Source: Deltaproteobacteria bacterium
GTDB taxonomy: Bacteria > Desulfobacterota > GWC2-55-46
DNA: 64,000 nt
Reading direction: 5' to 3'
Assembly (NCBI GenBank): GCA_016234935.1
Contig: JACRNL010000001.1
Coordinates: 326,679-390,678, forward strand
Of the stretch, positions 1 through 7,573 are shown piece after piece. A program made the translations under genes and the position numbers. The notes under the pieces were generated by a model. It was given only the letters and a program-made list of their open reading frames with translations, had not been told where the DNA came from and searched no databases. Every line of letters begins with the position of its first letter. The stretch's first letter is position 1.

Positions 1-1
1 C

Positions 2-265
2 GAAGAGATACTGAGTACGCTGGAAGAGGCCCTTGAAAAGCTTTCCATAAAGCTCGGATATGAAGACCTCAGAAAAGGCGAGGTCAACACGAGCGGGGGG
101 CTGTGCGTGGTCCGGGGCGAAAAAAGGGCGCTCATCCACAAAGGACTTTCGGTAAAGGATAAGATCGAAGTCCTTGCCGCCATCCTTTCCGGCCTTGACA
201 CCGAGGCGATCCACCTGCCGCCCGCGGTAAGGAAAAAGCTCGACGAGAACAGTCAGGGCGAATGA
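2..265 (+). CDS. Conserved hypothetical protein, 3' end only
   Basis: An open frame runs in from the left edge and stops at a TGA at 263-265, giving 87 visible residues without a start codon. The visible part has a charged helix-rich N-terminal half, a central SGGLCVVRGEKRALIHKGLS segment that looks like a beta-hairpin, and the end IHLPPAVRKKLDEN. I recall small unknown proteins with a similar GGLC...LPPAVR pattern in deltaproteobacterial genomes, but I cannot assign a function. Codon use matches the downstream plus-strand genes, so the frame is probably real. It is separated from the next gene by a repeat-bearing spacer of about 230 bases. Confidence 0.6.
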   Translation, partial: EEILSTLEEALEKLSIKLGYEDLRKGEVNTSGGLCVVRGEKRALIHKGLSVKDKIEVLAAILSGLDTEAIHLPPAVRKKLDENSQGE

Positions 266-300
266 AGAACCCCCCGGGGAAACGTCCCTGCGGCGGTAAC

Positions 301-372
301 GTCAAGCATTTTGTGTCAAAAAAACATTAAAGTTCTTTGGCTTACCTTTCTTTCAAGAAAGGTAAGCAGCCT
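301..372. repeat. Dispersed repeat, family D, copy 1 (hairpin)
   Basis: This stretch shares long blocks with 8467-8542: ATTTTGTGTCA, ATTAAAGTTCTTTGG and a perfect hairpin with 12-base arms (CTTACCTTTCTT and its complement) around a 2-base loop at 341-366. Shorter remnants lie at about 3011-3035 and 29811-29838. Both full copies lie 80-125 bases upstream of a TPR protein gene. The function is unknown. The hairpin lacks a T-run on either side, so a terminator role is not evident. Confidence 0.7.
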
Positions 373-492
373 TGCGTTTGACTGCAACGCCGGAAAATGT
401 TATTGTTAATAGATGAACCCGCCAGATGAACTTACTCCATCGCATCCCAGTCTTCACCGGAAACATTATTTAGCCTTAAAAAGCGCAAAAAA

Positions 493-2283
493 ATGAGAGA
501 TAACCGGCCATTCTGTTTAAAAAAAATTACGACTGCCTTCTTTGCGGTCATCGCGCTTGTCTTGGTCACCTCATGCGCGCACGCCGGCGCCAAACAGGCG
601 ACGCCGCCAAAAAAGGTCTTGAAACCCTCGCAGGCCGCCAAATCCGCCGCGGGCTTATCCTCGGACTCATACTTCTATTTCCTCACGGCGGAGCTTCAAA
701 TGAAGGAAGGCAATTTAACGACCGCCCTGGAACTTTACAAAAAGGCCCTTGAATCAGACCCTGCTTCCGGCTTTCTCCTTACGGAGATCGCCTCCGCCTA
801 CGCGCAGTCCAACAACGCCGACGACGCCGTAAAATACCTTGAAAAGGCCATCGCCGCCGACCCCTCATACCCGGAATCTTACAGCGCGCTTGCCGAGATA
901 TACATCGCGCGCGGCAACGAAACGGCGGCGGCTGAAAAATACCGCAAGGCCATCGAGCTTGCCCCGGACAACTATAAAAACTACCTGCTCCTGGCCACTT
1001 TCTACGCGCGCATGAAGGAATACGCCAAGGGGAGCGAGGTTCTGAAAAGCCTTCTCATCAAAAAACCTGATTCCGTAATGGCCTTATACTACCTCGGCAA
1101 GATCGAATTCGAGCAGGGACACTACCCCGCGGCCGAGGAATACTACCTGAAGACCCTGAGCATCAGCAGCAAGTTCGACGCCGCGTACACCGAGCTTGCC
1201 GCCTCGTATGAGGCCGAGAACAAGCTGGACAAGGCGATCGAGACCTACCGCACGGCGGTAACCGAGGAGCCATGGAACCTGAACTTCATTGCCAGACTGG
1301 GCTCGCTCTATCTGCGCCAGAACAGGCTTGATGAGGCGCTTGCCCAGTTCAGCGAGCTTGAAAGGCACGAGGAGACCCGCCTGGACGCCACAATCAAGTC
1401 CGGCCTCATATACTTCGAGAAGAAGGATCTGGACTCCGCGATAACCAAGTTCAGGAAAATTCTCGATGAAAGACCGGAGCTTCACCGCGTGCGCTACTAC
1501 ATAGGAGCGGCATACGAAGAAAAGGGCGACACGGAAGCCGCGCTCCGTGAATTCAAGAGCATCCCGGAAGACGACTCAAGCTACGTAGACTCAAAGATTC
1601 ACCTTGCATACATCTACGAGCGGCAAAAAAGGCTCGACGACACCATAAGGGAGCTTAAAGACGCCCTCAGGATAAAGAAGGACAGCATTGAACTCACAAA
1701 GCTGCTTGCCGCCATTTACAGGGAGGCAAAACGATACGATGAAGCCCTCGTCACGCTCAAGCAGGCCCTCGCGCTTAAACCCAAGGACACTGACATCCTG
1801 TTCACCATCGGCGTCGTCTACGATGAAGCAAAGAGGCAGGACGAAGCCATCGAGACGATGCAACAGGTCGTATATCTCGACCCGAAGCACGCCAACGCCC
1901 TTAACTTCATAGGATACAGCTACGCTGAAAGGGCGATAAAGCTCAATGAGGCCGAAGACCTTGTAAAAAGGGCCCTCGCGATAAAACCCGGCAGCGGCAA
2001 TATAATAGACAGCCTCGGCTGGGTCTACTACAAAAAGGGCGAATTCGACAAGGCCGTCACGGAGCTTGAAAAGGCCGCCGGCCTTCTGCCGGAAGACCCC
2101 GTCGTGCTTGAGCACCTCGGCGACGCCTACTCGAAAAGAAGTTCCAAGGGAAAGGCCCTTACATCCTATGAGAAGGCATCCTCCTTCGACCCGAAAAACG
2201 CCGGGATCAAGACGAAGATAGAAAGGCTCAAAGAGGAACTCAAGGAAAAGCCAAAGGGCAGGAAAACAAAGAAGGCGCGGTAA
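493..2283 (+). CDS. TPR-repeat lipoprotein
   Basis: A 596-residue protein with a lipoprotein signal (hydrophobic residues 15-26, lipobox LVTSC, lipidated Cys28), followed by tetratricopeptide repeats from about residue 55 to 580. The repeats show the usual pattern of small residues at positions 8 and 20 with Pro near the end of each unit, for example YLEKAIAADPSYPESYSALA. TPR proteins are scaffolds for protein contacts, and the lipid anchor places this one on a membrane, probably the outer membrane facing the periplasm. The downstream LolB-like lipoprotein gene begins 3 bases after its stop, so the two are co-transcribed and may act together in envelope assembly (inference). The ribosome-binding site before ATG 493 is weak. 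The C-terminus is very basic. Confidence 0.85.
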   Translation: MRDNRPFCLKKITTAFFAVIALVLVTSCAHAGAKQATPPKKVLKPSQAAKSAAGLSSDSYFYFLTAELQMKEGNLTTALELYKKALESDPASGFLLTEIASAYAQSNNADDAVKYLEKAIAADPSYPESYSALAEIYIARGNETAAAEKYRKAIELAPDNYKNYLLLATFYARMKEYAKGSEVLKSLLIKKPDSVMALYYLGKIEFEQGHYPAAEEYYLKTLSISSKFDAAYTELAASYEAENKLDKAIETYRTAVTEEPWNLNFIARLGSLYLRQNRLDEALAQFSELERHEETRLDATIKSGLIYFEKKDLDSAITKFRKILDERPELHRVRYYIGAAYEEKGDTEAALREFKSIPEDDSSYVDSKIHLAYIYERQKRLDDTIRELKDALRIKKDSIELTKLLAAIYREAKRYDEALVTLKQALALKPKDTDILFTIGVVYDEAKRQDEAIETMQQVVYLDPKHANALNFIGYSYAERAIKLNEAEDLVKRALAIKPGSGNIIDSLGWVYYKKGEFDKAVTELEKAAGLLPEDPVVLEHLGDAYSKRSSKGKALTSYEKASSFDPKNAGIKTKIERLKEELKEKPKGRKTKKAR

Positions 2284-2285
2284 GC

Positions 2286-2987
2286 ATGCTCTTTCGTGCG
2301 GCAAAGAGCCTTCTTGTATGGCCTATATGGGCGCTCGGCTCCGTGCTCCTCCTTGCGGGCTGCGCGTTCCTGAAGCCCGCCCCGGCTGCGCCGGCAAAGG
2401 CCGGCCCGCCGGCAGGTCTTAACGCGTTAAGGGCCGAGGCCGTGATTGAATTCAAAGATTCGGGGAACCTCAGCGGCAGGGCACACATACTCGTCAAGTC
2501 CCCTGCGTCCTTCAGGATAGAAATCCTCGGGCCGTTTGGCTCCCCTGTGATCACCATTTCAAGCGACGGGACCGCCCTTTCCATATTTTCAGACGGCAGC
2601 CTGAAGACCTACCGCTGGGACGAGGAAAACCCGGTGCTGCCATACTCCTTCGCGCCTGAAGAGCTAACCGCCTTGCTTCTGGGCGGCGGACCTCTTGACC
2701 CGGCAAAGCCGCCCCCTGAGGGGGCTCGACCCCCTCTAACCGCGTACAGGATAACGCGCGACAAAGACGGCAACATCATAGGCGTGATAAAGATAAAAGA
2801 CGGCTCAGAGGCATTCAGGGTCACGATGTCGGACTTCAGGGACGCCGGGAACGGGGTTCTGCCTTTCAGCCTGACGGTTGACGACGGCTACAAGAGCCTG
2901 CATGTCAGATACAAAAGCCTTGAAATAAACCCTGACATTAAACCGGATGTTTTTAATATCGCTCCGGCCGGACAGACGGCTCCATAG
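2286..2987 (+). CDS. LolB-like / DUF4292-like outer-membrane lipoprotein
   Basis: A 233-residue protein with a lipobox LLAGC (Cys26). The mature part reads as a LolB-type half-barrel: a segment with NLSGRAHILVKSPASFRIEI, then LGPFGSPVITISSDG, and repeated beta-strand patterns to the end. LolB-family proteins accept lipoproteins from LolA and insert them in the outer membrane. Deltaproteobacterial relatives often follow a TPR lipoprotein and precede isoprenoid genes, as here. The stretch PPPEGARPPL near residue 145 is encoded by a copy of the 9-base-period palindromic element at 2712-2736 and is probably an in-frame insertion in a loop. Substrate transfer is not proven by sequence, so LolB-like is as far as I would go. 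Confidence 0.65.
   Translation: MLFRAAKSLLVWPIWALGSVLLLAGCAFLKPAPAAPAKAGPPAGLNALRAEAVIEFKDSGNLSGRAHILVKSPASFRIEILGPFGSPVITISSDGTALSIFSDGSLKTYRWDEENPVLPYSFAPEELTALLLGGGPLDPAKPPPEGARPPLTAYRITRDKDGNIIGVIKIKDGSEAFRVTMSDFRDAGNGVLPFSLTVDDGYKSLHVRYKSLEINPDIKPDVFNIAPAGQTAP
2712..2736. repeat. Family A palindromic element (9-base period), inside the LolB-like gene
   Basis: Arms CCCC/GGGG alternate with 5-base linkers (CTGAG, CTCGA), overlapping the pattern seen at 3769-3814 and more than twenty other places in the window. It is read in frame within the LolB-like gene. Confidence 0.75.
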
Positions 2988-3067
2988 GCGGCTGAGGCGG
3001 AATCTTTTAAATTAAAGTTCTTTGGCAGCCTGCGGCGGGGCAAAGCTAAAGAGTTGTATAAGGTATG

Positions 3068-3096
3068 TTGACTACCTGTTCTTTTTGTGTTAATAT
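3068..3096 (+). promoter_or_regulatory. Sigma-70 promoter of carD
   Basis: TTGACT at 3068-3073 and TAATAT at 3091-3096 are separated by 17 bases, a near-consensus housekeeping promoter. The predicted start of transcription is about 3103. This places the promoter inside the longest possible reading frame (ATG at 3065) and so decides in favour of the internal carD start at 3155. Confidence 0.75.
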
Positions 3097-3154
3097 GTAT
3101 ATATCATTTCTCAAGCTCTTTTCCGCTAAACACTCTTTCGCCTTAAAGGAACCC

Positions 3155-3661
3155 ATGCTGAAAACATTGATCCCGACGTTCAAAACAGGAGAGCTTGCCG
3201 TTTACCCTGCTCACGGCGTCGGTATGATCACCGGCATCGAGTGCAGGGAAGTCTCTGGAGAAAACAAACACTTCTACATCCTGAAGGTCATAGACACGGA
3301 AGCCACCATAATGATCCCGATGGACAACGCGTCATCCGTGGGCCTCAGGAAGGTCGTCAAAAAGAGCATGGTTCCGAAGATATACAGCGTGCTTAAGGAC
3401 AGGACAGACACGGTATTTGACAACCAGACATGGAACAGGCGCTACCGCGAGTACACGGACAAGATAAAAAGCGGCTCCGTAATGGAAGTGGCCCGCGTCC
3501 TTAGGGACCTTTACATCCTCAAGTTCAATAAGGAGCTCTCCTTCGGCGAAAGGAAGATGTTCGACACGGCAAAGAACCTCCTTGTAAAGGAACTCTCCAT
3601 TGCCAGAAACATCAAGGCTGAAAAAGTAGAGGAAGATCTCTACCGCATACTGCAGAGTTGA
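3155..3661 (+). CDS. carD: CarD/CdnL-family RNA polymerase-binding transcription factor
   Basis: A 168-residue protein. Residues 7-65 form the Tudor-like RNA-polymerase-interaction domain (FKTGELAVYPAHGVGMITGI, then a TIMIPMDNASSVGLRKVV segment typical of CarD). The C-terminal half is helical and ends in LSFGERKMFDTAKNLLVKEL, the signature of the DNA-binding four-helix region. CarD binds the beta subunit and stabilises open complexes at many promoters. I chose ATG 3155 rather than the longer frame from 3065 because a good sigma-70 promoter overlaps the extra codons, an AAAGGA ribosome-binding site lies 5 bases upstream, and homologues start with this segment. ispD follows 39 bases downstream, so the two may be one transcript. 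Confidence 0.9.
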   Translation: MLKTLIPTFKTGELAVYPAHGVGMITGIECREVSGENKHFYILKVIDTEATIMIPMDNASSVGLRKVVKKSMVPKIYSVLKDRTDTVFDNQTWNRRYREYTDKIKSGSVMEVARVLRDLYILKFNKELSFGERKMFDTAKNLLVKELSIARNIKAEKVEEDLYRILQS

Positions 3662-3700
3662 CCGTCTGCATTCCATCCGGCCATTTACATATCCTTAAAA

Positions 3701-4441
3701 ATGAAACATGCCTCGTCACCCACGAAAACAATAGCTATAATCCCATCCGGCGGCCTTGGGCTCAGAATGGGGTTGAACCCCCTCAGGGGGGTGACCCCCT
3801 TAAAGGAGGTGGGGAAAAAAAATTATCTCCCCCTTCTCGGCAGGCCGGTCCTTGCGCACACCCTTGCCGCGCTTGAAGACTCCCCGCATATATTTTCCGT
3901 AATAATAGCTGTAACCCCCGGAGACGAGACATTCTGCCTCAGGGAAATCGTCGAAAAACACGGCTTTAAAAAGATCGCCGCCGTCGTTGCAGGAGACAAG
4001 GAACGTCAGGGCTCAGTTTTGAACGCCCTCAATGCCGTTACGGGCCATTTCGACGTCGTTGCCGTCCATGACGGGGCAAGGCCGCTCGTGACCGGGGCTA
4101 TAATCGAACGCACCGTCACGGAGGCCGCAAGGACAGGGGCGGCCATATGCGCCGTGCGCGTTAAAGACACGATAAAAGATGTCCAGGGCGGGTTTGTGGC
4201 CAATACCGTCCCCAGAGACAGCCTCTGGACTGTGCAGACGCCGCAGGCATTCCACGCCGGGGTATTGAAAGACGCGTTTAAACGCGCCTGCGACGACCGA
4301 TTCCTCGGCACGGATGAAAGCTCTCTGGTGGAGAGGCTCGGCGTAAAGGTAAGCGTTGTCGAAGGCTCCTACGAAAACATAAAAATAACCACCCCTGAAG
4401 ACCTCGCCCTGGCACGGTTCATCCTTGAAAACAGGGCATGA
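3701..4441 (+). CDS. ispD: 2-C-methyl-D-erythritol 4-phosphate cytidylyltransferase, with a repeat-encoded insertion
   Basis: A 246-residue cytidylyltransferase of the MEP isoprenoid pathway, which makes CDP-methylerythritol from MEP and CTP. It shows the nucleotide-binding start PSGGLGLRMG (usually AAGxGxRMG), a KKNYLPLLGRPVLAHTL segment (usually PKQFLxLxGxPvL), VHDGARPLV, and TVQTPQAFHAGVLKDAF with TDESSLVERLG. Residues 25-38 (NPLRGVTPLKEVG and flanks) are encoded by a family A palindromic element at 3769-3814. They lengthen the CTP-binding loop between Gly24 and the catalytic-region Lys40 by about ten residues over the usual length. The rest of the frame is intact, so the enzyme is probably made. 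The first two Ala of the glycine-rich loop are Pro-Ser here. ispF is not adjacent. Confidence 0.88.
   Translation: MKHASSPTKTIAIIPSGGLGLRMGLNPLRGVTPLKEVGKKNYLPLLGRPVLAHTLAALEDSPHIFSVIIAVTPGDETFCLREIVEKHGFKKIAAVVAGDKERQGSVLNALNAVTGHFDVVAVHDGARPLVTGAIIERTVTEAARTGAAICAVRVKDTIKDVQGGFVANTVPRDSLWTVQTPQAFHAGVLKDAFKRACDDRFLGTDESSLVERLGVKVSVVEGSYENIKITTPEDLALARFILENRA
3769..3814. repeat. Family A palindromic element inside ispD
   Basis: Palindromes GGGGTTGAACCCC and CCCCCTCAGGGGG overlap through shared arms and continue into a GTGACCCCC unit. The element is read in frame as GLNPLRGVTPLK, nearly the peptide seen in the FlgM-like protein and at the end of HgcA. Confidence 0.85.
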
Positions 4442-4474
4442 AATTGATATTATTTTCACGAAAGGAAGTACACG

Positions 4475-5590
4475 ATGAGCGTTTTAAGGGCTAAAACAAT
4501 AGACCTCTTCAGATATGAAAGCCTGACAGACACGCAGAAAATGAACAGCGCGCTTAATCTGGACGAGATACGGCAGGGCGCGGCAACCCTTAAATCCTAT
4601 CCCAGAAGGCTCGTCCTTGAACTTACGAACTCATGCAACCTCAATTGCATAATGTGCGGCAGGTCTAATGACCGCTTCACGCCGACCTTTTTCGATCTGA
4701 AACTCCTTGACGGCCTTAAAGAGGTCCTTACCTGCGCCGAGGAGGTCACGCTGTTCGGCTGGGGCGAGCCGACCATCCACCCGCGCTTCGGGGAGATACT
4801 CGAATACCTTGACAACTACCCTGTAAAAAAATACTTCGTCACAAACGGCACCACGCTCGACAAGATCCGCCCCATTCTCTTTGACTGCCGCGTGGACATC
4901 ATGGCCGTCAGCGTTGACGGCGCAAAGGCCGCAACCAACAACCGGATACGTCTGAACTCAGACCTAGACGCCATCGTGACCGGGCTCAAGGCCGTGGTAG
5001 AGCAGCGCGCCCGGCGCAACGTGAATTACCCATACGTGAACTTCGTCACCACCCTGATGAAGAGCAACCTGCACGAGCTTCCCGACATGGTCAACCTCGC
5101 GCGCGAAGTGGGCATCGAGGAGGTAAAGGCGGTTTACCTCACATCTTTCGGCGGCAAGCTTGCGGGCGAAGTCCTCCTTGACATGGCCGCGGAGGTCGCG
5201 GAGGTCTTTGCCGAGACCGAAAAGCGCGGCAAGGAGCTTGGCGTAAAGATAAAACTGCCCTACATACAGGGCCGGGACGTGGCCGGGGATAAGTTTCACA
5301 AAGACTGCTTCACCGGTTGGCGCGACTTTTTCATCGCCTCGGACGGCTACATAAGGCCATGCCAGTCAACGCCCGTGAAGCTCTTTCACATCTCCAAATA
5401 CGATAATTTCCCTAGCGCATGGAACTCTGAAGAGCTTCGGGCTTTCCGCGCAGCCGTGAACAGCCCTAAAAAAATGGCCGAGGAGTGCAAAAGGTGCTAT
5501 CAATCGTCACACGCGAACTGGAACAGAAGGACATCCTTCCTCCAGCTTCACGACGAATTCGCGCCGGCTTGGGAAAAGGCGAAAAAATAG
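4475..5590 (+). CDS. Radical SAM protein with SPASM-like C-terminus
   Basis: A 371-residue protein. Residues 46-61 contain LVLELTNSCNLNCIMC, so Cys54, Cys58 and Cys61 form the CX3CX2C site that binds the [4Fe-4S] cluster and S-adenosylmethionine. GWGEPTIHP is the following GGEP-like SAM-contact motif. The C-terminal part has further cysteines (CFTGW, RPCQS, CKRC) arranged as in SPASM/Twitch domains that carry an auxiliary cluster. Such proteins modify peptides or small substrates. No precursor peptide is visible beside it, although the small zinc-ribbon gene follows after a terminator. A ribosome-binding site (AAGGAAG) precedes the ATG. Transcription ends at the hairpin at 5618-5650. The substrate is unknown. 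Confidence 0.8.
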   Translation: MSVLRAKTIDLFRYESLTDTQKMNSALNLDEIRQGAATLKSYPRRLVLELTNSCNLNCIMCGRSNDRFTPTFFDLKLLDGLKEVLTCAEEVTLFGWGEPTIHPRFGEILEYLDNYPVKKYFVTNGTTLDKIRPILFDCRVDIMAVSVDGAKAATNNRIRLNSDLDAIVTGLKAVVEQRARRNVNYPYVNFVTTLMKSNLHELPDMVNLAREVGIEEVKAVYLTSFGGKLAGEVLLDMAAEVAEVFAETEKRGKELGVKIKLPYIQGRDVAGDKFHKDCFTGWRDFFIASDGYIRPCQSTPVKLFHISKYDNFPSAWNSEELRAFRAAVNSPKKMAEECKRCYQSSHANWNRRTSFLQLHDEFAPAWEKAKK

Positions 5591-5617
5591 CCTGCAAATA
5601 AAATATGCATTTAAAAA

Positions 5618-5655
5618 GGGCCGGCCTGAAAAGGCCGGCCCTATGATTTTTATTA
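5618..5655 (+). terminator. Intrinsic terminator after the radical SAM gene
   Basis: A 9-base-pair GC-only stem (GGGCCGGCC, 5618-5626, pairing with 5633-5641) with a 6-base loop is followed by a T-rich tract. Confidence 0.75.
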
Positions 5656-5722
5656 TGGAACAGACCCGCCTAACCGTGGTAAAATTTTGCAGAGATGTAA
5701 ACTTCATGGAAGGAGAGCGCAA

Positions 5723-5905
5723 ATGGCGGATATAATGATAACCATCACCTGCCCCGTATGCGAAAAAAAGTTTGAAAAAAAGGCGCGGGAACTTGCCGAC
5801 GGCACCATCCTCAAATGCCCCATCTGCGGAGAGCAGACCACGATTAAAGGCACGATGTTCACCGACTTGGTGAAGAACAACGAAAAGGCCGAGAAGCACG
5901 CATAG
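5723..5905 (+). CDS. Small zinc-ribbon protein
   Basis: A 60-residue protein with two CxxC knuckles, Cys10/Cys13 (CPVC) and Cys32/Cys35 (CPIC), separated by 18 residues, the layout of a zinc ribbon, followed by a short helical charged tail. ATG 5723 was chosen over the longer frame because AAGGAGAG lies at the right distance upstream and the zinc knuckle then begins near residue 10, as in similar small proteins. It stands alone between two terminators. I do not recognise a specific function; nucleic-acid or protein binding is possible. Confidence 0.65.
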   Translation: MADIMITITCPVCEKKFEKKARELADGTILKCPICGEQTTIKGTMFTDLVKNNEKAEKHA

Positions 5906-5932
5906 ACCCTGTCCGCAACCCGGACAAGAAAC

Positions 5933-5976
5933 GGGGTCTGCCTGTGCACACACAGGCAGACCCCCGTGCTTTTTGT
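5933..5976 (+). terminator. Intrinsic terminator after the zinc-ribbon gene
   Basis: A 14-base-pair stem (GGGGTCTGCCTGTG at 5933-5946 with 5951-5964) and a 4-base loop are followed by CGTGCTTTTTGTTCTT. Confidence 0.8.
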
Positions 5977-6004
5977 TCTTCCCGTAACCGTTATAAAAAC
6001 GCAG

Positions 6005-6127
6005 GCAGGCTGCTGAAAAAGCCTCATCTACTGCGTTGCCTTCGTCGCTCGTCACTGCGGCGTACCCAAAAGTACGCCTTTCCTCGCTCCTCGACGCCTT
6101 GTATCTGAGGCTTTTTAGGCAGCCTGC
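6005..6127. repeat. 120-base inverted repeat, family F, copy 1
   Basis: A long imperfect palindrome whose ends read GCAGGCTGCTGAAAAAGCC and its near complement. It is clearly related to 40311-40437, and its inner part (GCGTACxxAAAAGTACGC) is like the inner part of 39440-39560. Together with a short extra half-copy it fills the convergent gap before lemA and reaches almost to the lemA stop codon. No coding content is seen. It is probably a miniature non-autonomous element. Confidence 0.8.
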
Positions 6128-6156
6128 GCGAGTATATTAGTTTTTCAGCAACCTGC

Positions 6157-6732
6157 TTAGAACTTCACCTTTGGCGCCGCTTTTTCCACCTCCGGCACCT
6201 TGTAATACTCAGCCTCGCCGACCCCGGCCAATGAAGTGAATATCCTGCCGAAGACAGTCCTTCTATATGTGTTAAGCTCCTGCACCGCGTCGTTGTAGCG
6301 TTTCCTCTCCACGGAAATCCTGTTTTCCGTGCCCTCGAGGCTGTCCTGCAGTTTCAGGAACGACTCGTTGGCCTTCAGCACCGGATAGGTCTCCTGGAGG
6401 AACAGAAGCCTTGAGAGAGCGCCCTCGAGCTGATTGGACGCTTCTATCTTGCCCTTGACGGTATTGGCCTGGAAGTACCGCGTCCTCATCTCCGCGATAT
6501 TTTCAAATACATCTTTTTCGTGCTTTGCGTAGCCCTTTACCGCCTCCACAAGGTTCGGGATAAGGTCATAACGCCTTTTAAGCTGATTGTCCACCTGCGC
6601 CCACTGCCCCTTGACCTGCTCGTCCATGGCAACCACCCTGTTGTATCCGCCTATGCCCCAGACGACGACAATAAAGCCTATGATCACTATGGCCGCAACT
6701 ACGCCAAGTAATATCTTCAATCCATTACTCAT
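6157..6732 (-). CDS. lemA: LemA family membrane protein
   Basis: A 191-residue protein with one N-terminal membrane helix (residues 5-28) followed by YNRVVAMDEQVKGQWAQVD, the LemA signature, and a long helical bundle with LIPNLVEAVKGYAKHEK and RYNDAVQELNTYRRTV. LemA proteins are single-pass envelope proteins of unclear role, often found next to TPM-domain proteins as here. The ribosome-binding site GGAGG sits 8 bases upstream of ATG 6732. It is the last gene of a three-gene minus-strand operon (nucleotidyltransferase, TPM protein, LemA). Confidence 0.9.
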   Translation of the reverse strand: MSNGLKILLGVVAAIVIIGFIVVVWGIGGYNRVVAMDEQVKGQWAQVDNQLKRRYDLIPNLVEAVKGYAKHEKDVFENIAEMRTRYFQANTVKGKIEASNQLEGALSRLLFLQETYPVLKANESFLKLQDSLEGTENRISVERKRYNDAVQELNTYRRTVFGRIFTSLAGVGEAEYYKVPEVEKAAPKVKF

Positions 6733-6793
6733 ACAGTTATCCTCCGTTTATTATATTCAAAAAGCGCGTAGTCATAAAAAAAGCGGTCGCCAA

Positions 6794-7573
6794 TTACCAA
6801 TCACCGCCCGCGCCGCCGCCGCCAAAGCCTCCACCGCCGCCTCCGTCAAAGCCGCCGCCTCCGCCGCCGCCAAAGCCGCCACCGCCCATCCAGACGCCGC
6901 CCGTATTGCCGCGCCCTCCCCTTCTGAACATCCTTGTGACTATCTGTATCAATATAAAAAAAACAAAAAATATGAAGATAAAATTATCGGCAAACCAGCC
7001 TGATGGCGCGCGGCGTGAACGCGGCGCCGCGGTGCGCGCAGGCGCGGACAGCGCAATACCGGCATCTTCAGCGATCTTATTGATTATCTCATCGGTTGCA
7101 GTCGAGATACCGGCGGCATAATCGCCTTTTTTGAAGTTCGGGGCGAGAAACTGCCTGCCCACGGTCCCCACCAAGGAGTCCGGCAAGACCCGCTCAAGAC
7201 CGTAGCCTACCTCGATGCGGTATTTTCTGTCCTTTACGGCAACGGTAATTAAAACGCCGTTGTCCTTGCCCTTCCGGCCGAGCTTCCACTTCTCGGCAAC
7301 GGCGAGCGAAAAGGATGCAATGTCCTGCCCGTCGAGGCTCTCTACCGTTAACACCAACATCTGGGCGCCGGTCTTTTGCTCAAGCTCTTTAAGCCTCGCG
7401 TTAAGCAGGGCCTGAGTGTCGGGGCCGACGACCCCGGCAAGGTCAACCACATACGCATCCGGACGCTCCGGCGGCTCCGGGGTTACAGCGAAGGCGCGGG
7501 GCGGCAGGATTATCGCCAAAAGGACACAGAGGAGAAATAGCGGCCTTTTAAGGCAAGAGCTTGTCAATGACAT
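6794..7573 (-). CDS. TPM-domain (YgcG-type) secreted or anchored protein
   Basis: A 259-residue protein with a signal peptide (residues 1-29, cut predicted after AFA), a TPM fold from about 35 to 165 (DLAGVVGPDTQALLNARLKE, then GKDNGVLITVAVKDRKYRIE and VGYGLERVLPDSLVG), a hydrophobic membrane segment near 193-212 and a C-terminal tail that is mostly glycine with a few aromatic residues. TPM proteins of this kind partner LemA. The start at 7573 was preferred over 7609 because it gives a regular signal peptide. It overlaps the end of the upstream nucleotidyltransferase gene by 26 bases, which suggests translational coupling. Confidence 0.85.
   Translation of the reverse strand: MSLTSSCLKRPLFLLCVLLAIILPPRAFAVTPEPPERPDAYVVDLAGVVGPDTQALLNARLKELEQKTGAQMLVLTVESLDGQDIASFSLAVAEKWKLGRKGKDNGVLITVAVKDRKYRIEVGYGLERVLPDSLVGTVGRQFLAPNFKKGDYAAGISTATDEIINKIAEDAGIALSAPARTAAPRSRRAPSGWFADNFIFIFFVFFILIQIVTRMFRRGGRGNTGGVWMGGGGFGGGGGGGFDGGGGGGFGGGGAGGDW

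Noticed and set aside
3065-3154. Extended N-terminus for CarD from ATG 3065
   Set aside because: A near-consensus sigma-70 promoter overlaps these codons and the internal ATG 3155 has the better ribosome-binding site and the family start.
4013-4459. Antisense frame of 148 codons opposite ispD, and many similar long antisense frames elsewhere
   Set aside because: They mirror the third-position G/C bias of the real genes, lack ribosome-binding sites and show no recognisable protein pattern.
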